Source: Echinococcus granulosus
Lineage: Eukaryota; Platyhelminthes; Cestoda; Cyclophyllidea; Taeniidae
Direction: 5' to 3'
NCBI RefSeq assembly: GCF_000524195.1
Contig: NW_020170388.1
Coordinates: 1,571,262 to 1,635,261 of the forward strand
DNA length: 64,000 nt
The notes under the pieces were generated by a model, which was given only the letters and a program-made list of their open reading frames with translations, was not told where the DNA came from and made no database searches. Every line of letters starts with the position of its first letter. The first letter of the stretch is position 1. Made by a program: the position numbers and the translations under genes. Positions 51,701 through 64,000 of the stretch are shown here, in pieces.

Positions 51701-53881
51701 GTGCAACTGAGAAGATATCTTTCCCCAATATCACTGATCTCGCTTAGCACTTCGACTGGATTCTAGGGTTTCGTTCTGTTTAAGAACTGTATTAAGGGAA
51801 GGGTGGATGTGCCGGCTATCTCGTACGTTTCGGGGGTTATGAATTCACGTCCATTCCTCCTTGCCACTTTGTTCTCGCTGCCATGCTGCCTGGCCGTATC
51901 TGTCTGGATTCTGCTCAGTTGGTAAAGATGTGGCGGAGGTATCACATGTACACTTGATTGATATCTTCATTCAAGTACGGTAGACAGCTTCGTAGTAGAC
52001 CACCCCAAATGGGTTACAGATATGTTGTCACAAATTCAACCATTCGCAGCCTATACACTTCTCCCGTTACATTAAGGCATTATATTCAGCAATAGAAACC
52101 AGAGTAGTTGACTATTAGAACTGAGTTTTCTTTTTACTGTCAATTCATATGGAGTCAAAAGTCAGCAAGTGTATTGTGGACGTACTGAAGGTGGTACTAC
52201 ACACATCCTTCAAGAGGGTTCATTGGAACAGCTCGACACCATTCAGAGTGAAAGGCTACCAATACCAGATACTACTTTGATAGCTGAGAAAACAGTTTGA
52301 AGGATGGAATGGAAAACAGATGGCACGACCAGGGTAAAGCTTGGTACAGATTCTCCGGCTGCTCCTTAGGTGTTGCTATGTAATAATCCAACATTAACCC
52401 CTTAATATGTTCTACTTGGTAAAATTACTTCTTTAATCGCCTCAAGGTGGTTTCATGGAACAGCTGGACACGCAATGGATATTCAACTCAGGTGAGAGCG
52501 AAAAATGTGCCAAGACAGAGTCCAGTCCTGCTACTCTAGAATTGACAAACATGGCTGGTGTCTTCATCATGGTTGCAGTAGGCATCGTCGCGGGTCTCGT
52601 ACTGCTCCTTGTTGAAATCGCCTGCAGTCGACATAAAGGGATACGGGCTAGACAAATGGCCTGTGCTCAAAGAGTCAGTAAAACATGGAGGACTAAAGTT
52701 GAGGTGAGTGGTTGGGCCCCAAGATAGTGAAATCGCATCAAAAAGGCATTTAATTTTAACAGCACCGATGCTCCCAGCAGACCCTCTTTTGGGTGATCTT
52801 TAAAAGATAGCACACTTCATATGCCAATTGCCATTCTAGGAAACATTAGCTTAGATGCAAAATCACCTACCATGAAAGAAATACCATGTGAAAGCTTCGT
52901 AGAATTAGGCTTAATTAAAACTGCACTAAATGGTGTTTACTTCCTCTAACCTAGACTAGTCTCAAATCAATGCAACCCACATCTTCAAATTGTGACTAAA
53001 AGTTTTTGGTAATGCGTCTTCAAAAGGTTCTACTATAATTTATTTCGACTCGCTTAAACGTACCCTTACCTCCAAACGCAACTAAGCTCAGAAGTTAGGA
53101 TGGTGGCAATGGATCATTCAATGCCTTCCTTCTTGACATTTTGGCTTCGAATTTAGGACTGTTGCTACCTTGAAATGAATTAAATAAAGCTACCACCAAT
53201 AAACTATGCTTAATATACCTTTAGTATTGATTAAAAGCTTTATAGTTTACCCAGTCGACTTCCTAGGATAGCTGCCCTAGATCCCAGACGTAGTTGTTTT
53301 CCACTTCCGGTCGGGAACTGGTGGCTCCGGAAGACGGTTGATATAGAGAATCTACTTTTATGTCTCTATAGGACTTAATCATCAGGTCAAAGCCTCATTC
53401 ATATGCATATATACAAGTAGTCCTGAATTCCAGCTCCTTAAAAGAACACCGTTTTTGTTCTAGCCAAGAGTACTAACCAATTTTCTAAGAAATATTGGTA
53501 TCAATTTCCATTCTAATCGATCCGATGTTTACTCATGCTGTGATAAAACCCTATGAGAAGTGTTAAATAACTCTACCTTAGAAAAATCGATATCGCCAGG
53601 GCGCAGGGCGAGGGGGTACATCGAATTCGCCCATCTTTGTCGACGAGTGTTTGAGGTTATGGACATCGTCGTCCTCACCGGCCCCGCCTACATCGCCTCA
53701 ACTGGATTATCGATTACCTCAGGCGGTGCTTAAGTTGCCTATCATGGCTGCAGGGCCCGGTAACAGCACGCATCAACAACAAGTGCCCAAGAACGTCCAC
53801 ATGAAGTCGCAACAAGTCAAAGCTGTGGATCCTAAAAAGACGACTTTTACAGGGAAGGGAGTTCAAAGGCTTCAGGTCTAA
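24420..53881 (+). CDS. GRIN1: NMDA-type glutamate receptor subunit GluN1, 3' six exons (5' part not found)
   Basis: Obligate glycine-binding subunit of the NMDA receptor, a ligand-gated cation channel of the plasma membrane. Exons 24420-24730, 32346-32786, 48999-49142, 50830-51016, 52447-52703 and 53600-53881 join in one frame with GT-AG introns (phases 0, 0, 0, 1, 0) to give about 539 residues ending at TAA. Visible: late S1 with the glycine-contact pattern [10 protein letters not shown]1; M2 re-entrant loop with the channel asparagine in LLNSGIG; M3 with the invariant [10 protein letters not shown]2 with FIWDSA, whose Asp contacts glycine; a Cys pair (DCDLVTTG and SEKC) matching the vertebrate S2 disulphide; M4; and a basic calmodulin-binding-type tail. 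The amino-terminal domain and early S1 are absent from what I can recognise. Several segments match vertebrate GluN1 more closely than GluN2 or AMPA/kainate subunits. The assignment is very secure; the C-terminal exon is slightly less so. Confidence 0.94.
24731..32345 (+). other. GluN1 intron, 7.6 kb
   Basis: Bounded by GTAAGT and GGCATTTCAG. AT-rich with no supported exon or clear repeat. The short open frames (for example 26612-26845 and 30179-30376) show no domains. A 7-base inverted repeat (GATGGGT/ACCCATC) lies at 24801-24821, shortly after the donor. Confidence 0.7.
32346..32786 (+). CDS. GRIN1: GluN1 exon b: M1, pore loop M2, M3
   Basis: Acceptor TTTCAG ends at 32345; donor GTGAGC starts at 32787; 147 codons. 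[17 protein letters not shown] precedes M1, followed by [17 protein letters not shown] and YLLDR. The M1-M2 loop (about 40 residues: Asn-rich, two Cys, then an acidic EEEKEEE run) is roughly 20 residues longer than in mammals. M2 keeps [10 protein letters not shown] with the pore Asn. M3 keeps [18 protein letters not shown]. The exon ends at GIDDPR. Confidence 0.96.
35085..35392 (+). repeat. dispersed repeat family R1, copy A
   Basis: Shares an ordered series of short blocks with copy C (41360-41672): CAACGGAGGC / AAACGGAGGC, GTATCAACAGA / GTATCAGCAGA, AGTACCG, and ATCCTAGGT near the right end. Residual protein-like reading remains near the right end (RLILG), but stops interrupt it. Probably a decayed mobile-element fragment; the class is unknown. 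Confidence 0.55.
37818..37836 (+). repeat. CACATATG-type palindromic motif
   Basis: CTCATATATGTGACGTG resembles the motifs at 1921, 2283, 2323, 19200 and 47817. Short and imperfect. Confidence 0.3.
40463..40720 (-). repeat. dispersed repeat family R1, copy B (inverted)
   Basis: The reverse complement aligns with copies A and C: GTCTCATCCTAGGTGCCTAC at the right end, GTAGATGTCAGTGATGC in the middle, and a shared GGTAACAG block. This copy keeps the best open frame on the minus strand (overlapping 40370-40630), reading [10 protein letters not shown] and [18 protein letters not shown]. The same words survive in pieces in copies A and C, so the ancestor probably encoded protein on this strand. 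The family is unknown. Confidence 0.6.
41360..41672 (+). repeat. dispersed repeat family R1, copy C
   Basis: Same block order as copy A and the inverse of copy B. CACATCCTAGGTGCCTACCC near 41620 matches copy B almost base for base, and LHVSDAP and [14 protein letters not shown] can be read from it, interrupted by stops. The three copies have diverged heavily from one another, so this is old. Confidence 0.6.
46783..46808 (+). repeat. C10-A16 homopolymer tract
   Basis: Ten C followed by sixteen A, seen directly, within the large GluN1 intron. Exact length is prone to sequencing error. Confidence 0.9.
47817..47838 (+). repeat. CACATAAATGTG palindromic motif
   Basis: GTGTCACATAAATGTGACGC resembles the motifs at 1921 and 2283, including the GTGACGC flank followed shortly by CGAT. 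It is probably a remnant of the same dispersed element. Confidence 0.4.
48999..49142 (+). CDS. GRIN1: GluN1 exon c: S2 lobe start
   Basis: Acceptor TGTATTTCAG ends at 48998; donor GTAAGC starts at 49143; 48 codons, phase 0 at both ends. It reads [20 protein letters not shown], continues [16 protein letters not shown], and ends EEGIQ. This follows DDPR of the previous exon exactly as in other GluN1 subunits. Confidence 0.95.
49143..50829 (+). other. GluN1 intron, 1.7 kb
   Basis: From GTAAGC to TCATTTTAG. No exon, repeat or RNA gene was recognised. Confidence 0.7.
50830..51016 (+). CDS. GRIN1: GluN1 exon d: S2 lobe with the glycine-contact Asp
   Basis: Acceptor TTTTCTCATTTTAG ends at 50829. 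It reads [20 protein letters not shown], then [16 protein letters not shown] and AMKKGNPW, ending HE plus one base (phase 1) at donor GTGAGT (51017). The Asp of FIWDSA aligns with the glycine-binding Asp of vertebrate GluN1, and the Cys of CDLVTTG with the first half of its S2 disulphide. No long in-frame start codon marks this exon; it was found by reading between splice sites. Confidence 0.95.
51017..52446 (+). other. GluN1 intron, 1.4 kb, with an exon-like remnant
   Basis: Contains a segment at 52215-52300 that resembles the start of exon e (see its own entry). A minus-strand frame at 51763-51945 is protein-like but unidentified. Confidence 0.65.
52215..52300 (+). pseudogene. degenerate copy of the GluN1 M4 exon start, possibly a poison exon
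   Basis: After a CTTCAAG acceptor-like site, the sequence GGTTCATTGGAACAGCTCGA is close to the start of exon e (GGTTTCATGGAACAGCTGGA). It is in the same codon phase, giving GSLEQLDT against GFMEQLDT. Similarity fades after about 40 bases. The frame meets TGA at 52298-52300 before any M4 helix. It could be a partial exon duplication that decayed, or an alternative exon that would truncate the receptor. Chance similarity cannot be excluded. Confidence 0.35.
52447..52703 (+). CDS. GRIN1: GluN1 exon e: end of S2, M4, calmodulin-binding tail
   Basis: Acceptor CGCCTCAAG ends at 52446; donor GTGAGT starts at 52704. Two bases complete a split Arg codon, then [12 protein letters not shown]. The Cys in SEKCAK matches the partner of the S2 disulphide. 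[20 protein letters not shown] is M4. [16 protein letters not shown] and SKTWRTKVE correspond to the basic C0 segment that binds calmodulin in vertebrates. Confidence 0.95.
52704..53599 (+). other. GluN1 intron, 0.9 kb
   Basis: From GTGAGT to ATATCGCCAG. The acceptor has a weak pyrimidine tract. No other feature was seen. Confidence 0.6.
53600..53881 (+). CDS. GRIN1: GluN1 terminal exon f: cytoplasmic tail
   Basis: Opens in phase 0 after GCCAG, runs 93 codons and stops at TAA 53879-53881. It is Ser/Pro/Gln-rich with [11 protein letters not shown] and HQQQVP. Near the end, [18 protein letters not shown] recalls the DPKKKATF segment of the vertebrate C1 cassette, which supports it as the true continuation. 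The last four residues RLQV fit a class II PDZ ligand (hydrophobic at 0 and -2). A polyadenylation signal follows about 120 bases later. Confidence 0.75.
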   Translation, partial: GAGRGGTSNSPIFVDECLRLWTSSSSPAPPTSPQLDYRLPQAVLKLPIMAAGPGNSTHQQQVPKNVHMKSQQVKAVDPKKTTFTGKGVQRLQV

Positions 53882-54000
53882 AAAATAATTTATAATCTTG
53901 TTTTTTGTTGTTTCATCTTTATGTTGTCAATGTTGTTGTTGTTGCTGCCGACATTGGTATTGCAATTTATAATGCCTCTGAATAATGTGGACCGGTGATT

Positions 54001-54006
54001 AATAAA
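54001..54006 (+). terminator. polyadenylation signal AATAAA of GluN1
   Basis: Canonical AATAAA, 120 bases after the stop codon of the terminal exon. Confidence 0.6.
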
Positions 54007-54312
54007 TCTCAACATAAAGCAAGAGCGAATTGAAATAATTCTTTGCACTTCATTTAAGCATTTTACGACATTTTGGAAAGCTAAAATGAATAACCTTTTT
54101 ACGCATTGGGATAAATGTGTAGCTAATTACAAGAATAATGCAAACCGGTTTCTGCCAGGTCGAGTTCTTTACTTCTGCTTCATCAGACTAGTTCTAGTAT
54201 CGAGTCTTGCTTGTCTCGTGGTGTTAATACGCTGAGTTTGTTGCAAATGACTTCACAAAGTTTAAAATTTTAAGTTTCAACTTGAAGTTGCGAGCATTCT
54301 TGCGTCTGTAAG

Positions 54313-54381
54313 GTAGAGAAGAGTGTCATTGACGCCTTGGAATTTGGTGCCGATCTCATAAAGATCACTCCCTTCTTACAA
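54313..54381 (+). other. candidate alternative GluN1 3' exon, part 1
   Basis: Between a pyrimidine-rich acceptor (TTCTTGCGTCTGTAAG) and a perfect donor (CAA then GTAAGT) lies a 23-codon open stretch reading VEKSVIDALEFGADLIKITP and FLQ, phase 0 at both ends. GluN1 exon e also ends in phase 0, so it could splice in. Not recognised from any family; it could belong to an unrelated gene or be chance. Confidence 0.25.
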
Positions 54382-54443
54382 GTAAGTGGAAAAGGTGCTA
54401 ATACAAATTTGCTAGTTTTAAATTCGTAATAAAACTCCAGCAG

Positions 54444-54536
54444 GATTGTGCTGACGCCTGCGCAGACTTCCAACCTCAAGGCAGATGGCGAAGCAAACCT
54501 GCATTTGCTTATGAGACAAGAGAATTGGGATATTAG
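54444..54536 (+). other. candidate alternative GluN1 3' exon, part 2
   Basis: After acceptor CTCCAGCAG (62 bases beyond the donor of part 1), phase 0 reads DCADACADFQPQGRWRSK and ends ETRELGY at TAG 54534-54536. Together the two parts would give a 53-residue alternative tail. A different phase also stays open for 38 codons, which lowers confidence. Confidence 0.22.
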
Positions 54537-56946
54537 CTGCTCGCTATTTCAAATTTGAAATTCAGCAGCTAGTTGGGGATTTGGATGATTATCTGCAGGC
54601 TCAACTCAGCGGTCATTCAACTGATGCATTAAATTTGTCAGAATCACAGCTAAAGGTCATGTCAATTCCAGGTCTCAGTTTTGATCCATTCGGACACAAT
54701 ATGGAAGTCCCCTGCGTTTGAATGCCGGGGTGACAGTCAAAGGTCAGGGGTGCCAACAAATCCGTGAGTCCGGATGATTAACAATGGCTAATACAGTATC
54801 TGTTGCCAACTCTCCAGGAGGTTTGATTTTTACTACATTATAGAAAAACTGCAAGTCGTGTAGTATGAAATGTTGGAATGGAAGGTGACGCAAGTGTAGT
54901 AACATGGGGCACATCCAGTCCATTTCCCACAGACTAAAGGCGCTACTGGAGAAGAAACTCCGAGTACTTAATTTTATTGTCTCCCACTTATCTGGCAATT
55001 GATTTGTTCACTCAGCTGCATTCCACTTTCTTGATTCCAGTAGATGTGGCTACGCTCAACCACATAAGGCGGCACGGGAGATATGCTGGACTGTTGGGAG
55101 ACTTCACACATATTTGTTTAATCTACACCTCACGATTGTCACCTACCATAAAGCCTCGAGATGTAACCTCAGACCATACAAGACGTTGACAGGACCTTCT
55201 ACTGCCTTGGTCTAGCATTGGACTGTTTCCCTAGCTGCTTGTGGATTCGATATTAGACACCACGGTGCTGAGTTCATTCCAAAAGCTGGCTATCTGTCTT
55301 GGCGACCTACTTTTGATGAGACAACTGTCTTTACCCCCTTTTACAAGTCTGACTGGCTCTACGAGATAATCTAACATAATGCGCTTGGAAGTTTCATAAT
55401 TGTATTCTGACAAGTATGGAGGTCAAGCCGTTATTCCTCCAACACTGAGACCATCAATCTAAAAGGAGTTTCATTCTGGTCATTTGGGTATTGAAAAGGT
55501 GCATAACGATGCCTACGACAGTTCGAGAGACCGTGCTCAGTGCTTGCATATGACCCATCCAGTAACGGCCCAATGGACTTCCTGGGTGATGATATTCTTG
55601 ACGCAGTACCACAATGCTGTGCACTGGACAACTAGAAGTAGTGCAACGCTACTTGATGAAGGCTCAAAAGAATTCTTAAGTGTATGGTAAAATAATCTTA
55701 AACTATGGAGGATATGTGGGCATCAAGGATGTGAGGATTCGTGTGTACCACCCAGCAGACATTGACGATGGTTCCATCCAATGAGGACATATTGACAAAA
55801 CCATGTCTATCCTGTCCATTTCTAATTCTTTTGATTTCAGGACTGATACTGTTATTCTTGAGACTGTTGCTGTGGTGATCAGAAACTCAGGCGAACCACA
55901 TCAGTGACCAAGATTGGAGCCTGAAGTTGCTTTAAATTACACGGATGTGATGATTGTCTTGATGCCTATTTTATGCTCTATCTTTACTACATTTCTATAA
56001 TTAAATGGCTAAGTGTATAAACAAAGCATCTCAAAGTAAGATACACCGAGCCCCCCGTTTTTGTCTGACTAAACTAGTGCAATGTTTTGGTAATTTATTT
56101 AGCGCCACATTTTGGTTTGAGGGCACCGAAGGTTAAGCTATTGTGCTCCCGTTGTGCACTACAACATTTGAATAGCATTGGTAACCCCAGTTCTTCCCAT
56201 GTCAGCAATACACATTCTGTCCTAGTATTTGAGCTTCTATCAACTTTGGGCAAAATTAAAAGGTCCCAATGGATGTGCAAGGTAATGGAGAGACCACCAT
56301 AATCTACTAATCGTTAGAAAACATTACTGCAGTACGTTGGATAGTTGCTTACTTTTCAGTTTTGGTAAAGGGATCACTTAAATGCTCCGCCATTGTACCC
56401 TGGCCGAGTGAGCTGGCCTACGGGCTGGGCAAGTAGCATCAAAGCCTATTGTGTATCGAATGTATGTATCATCTGCCTGAGTATTGTGTTTTTTGTCTTT
56501 GAAGAAGCCTCCTGATGCTATCTCAGTGCAGAGGTCTTATGTAAGAGCTTTAAAATCTGGTTGCTGCGAAAATTATTCTGCTTCTGACTGAAATAGCAAT
56601 GCTTAAATGGTTATTAATCCGAAAGTGTGGGTAAACTAAGTTTTATCATGCCTCTGCTACAAATTACTTTGGGCAGTACACTTTCTTTTATTCTTGGCAA
56701 ACAAATAAGGTGGATAATTTTATTTTATTTGACACGCGCAACGCTTAGAGTTTTGTACCCTTGCTCACAGCCAACTCGTAGTGTGAATTGATGCATGCAA
56801 ATAATTGTGGAAAAATAAAAATGTCATAAGCTTGAATGATTTTAATGTTTTTTTTTAAAGTGCATTAAATTAGGTTGTGTTTTACTGTGTAGGTTAACAT
56901 TCAATCTAGTAAGCTAGCTACGCGGAGGTGTTGTCTTTCGTGATCA

Positions 56947-56958
56947 GTTTTTGTATAG
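56947..56958 (+). promoter_or_regulatory. possible spliced-leader trans-splice acceptor
   Basis: GTTTTTGTATAG immediately precedes the malic enzyme ATG at 56959, with a T-rich tract upstream. An acceptor touching the start codon with no visible upstream coding exon fits flatworm spliced-leader trans-splicing. A cis-spliced 5' untranslated exon would look the same. Confidence 0.4.
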
Positions 56959-63248
<6,290 letters not shown>

Positions 63249-64000
63249 GTAAGTTGTTTGGTCTAAATGTGGTGTACTTATGTGGAATGCGGTATTCCAC
63301 TCCTCACTAATAATCGTGATGTGCCTTAGGTCACAGTTCGGTTGACCAATGGTAGCGGAAGCGGGTTTCCGTCCCCTAATCGTTCTTTTATTTAGACAGT
63401 GATTTTCTAGTTTACATTGGTATTCAGTCGGATATTTTATTGCTCTGTTTGAATGCGGCTAGCCTTATCTTACCTGAAGTTAACCTTAATTGTTCCAAAT
63501 ATCTTTAACAACTCAATTTTTGATGAACTGCTTACTTTCGTGTACTGGAGTTGTGCGACTATATGGGATTGAATTTCGTTTAACTGTAACATTAGCTCTA
63601 TTGCTAAATGAAAATTTAATATCATGCATGATTCATGGGGGATTACTCGACCTTTTAATGCCCCCAATTTTGTTAGCCTGCATTTATGAAGGAATACGGG
63701 AGCTCAGTGTTTAATCCAAGTTCTTGTCAAGACCGATGGAAATGAGGTGGACTTTTTTTAAATAATTAGTATTTTAGTTATCTGTATTATGGCAATTGGA
63801 TGATAGATTACTGGTAAAATCGCCTACAACACACGTCCTTTTGGCTCCATCCGACGTAATTTGATTCAATGTAAGATAGGTGATAGGATTCGCAGTAAAG
63901 TAAAACAGGTTGTCCACTTGTTCTACTTACGTCTATTTTGCCAAAAATTTGAACAAACACTTATAAAATCCTTGTATTTGGGTGCAACTGAATGCCGAAT
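63249..64000 (+). other. malic enzyme intron 12, runs off the window
   Basis: No sequence resembling the expected C-terminal block (after VAAD, roughly 80 residues) is found up to 64000, so the gene is cut by the window edge. Confidence 0.75.

Larger units (their letters stand above)
53882..56958. other. spacer between GluN1 and malic enzyme
   Basis: Holds the GluN1 3' untranslated region, two possible extra exons (54313-54536), and a run of unremarkable open frames on both strands (for example minus 54744-54998 and minus 55231-55413) without domains. The malic enzyme promoter should lie at its right end. Confidence 0.5.

Noticed and set aside
51763..51945. Minus-strand frame resembling a mobile-element protein
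   Set aside because: Single short frame without a diagnostic polymerase or integrase motif or any repeat partner in the window.

Overview
This is eukaryotic DNA: about 60% AT by eye, with long non-coding stretches, GT-AG introns and genes in pieces. Protein similarities, intron style and the mitochondrial malic enzyme suggest a parasitic flatworm, most likely a tapeworm (a taeniid such as Echinococcus or Taenia). That placement is inference; no species marker is visible. No bacterial operon, CRISPR array, rRNA or convincing tRNA was found.

Three genes can be supported. (1) 2855-5038, minus strand: a single-exon 727-residue leucine-rich-repeat membrane receptor with a signal peptide, about ten repeats, one transmembrane helix and a roughly 200-residue low-complexity cytoplasmic tail. 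(2) 24420-53881, plus strand: the 3' half of an NMDA receptor GluN1 subunit gene (GRIN1 orthologue). Six exons encode about 539 residues: late S1, pore helices M1-M3, S2, M4 and the calmodulin-binding tail. Exons for the amino-terminal domain and early S1 were not recognised. (3) 56959-63248 and beyond, plus strand: twelve exons of a malic enzyme with a mitochondrial-type leader, 497 codons. The last roughly 80 codons lie past the window end.

Layout: 1-1859 featureless; 1860-2640 a diverged tandem repeat downstream of the LRR gene; 5039-24419 about 19 kb with only weak coding candidates; 24420-53881 GluN1 with introns of 7.6 and 16.2 kb, the larger holding three copies of a degenerate dispersed repeat; 53882-56958 a spacer with possible alternative GluN1 3' exons; then the compact malic enzyme gene.

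The genes do not look like a functional cluster. Two concern the nervous system or cell surface (excitatory glutamate receptor, LRR receptor) and one concerns mitochondrial malate metabolism. I see no clearly new biological system. The best leads are a decayed or poison copy of the GluN1 M4 exon, possible alternative GluN1 tails, the expanded M1-M2 loop, unusual active-site and allosteric residues in the malic enzyme, its possible spliced-leader start, and a coding-like repeat family.
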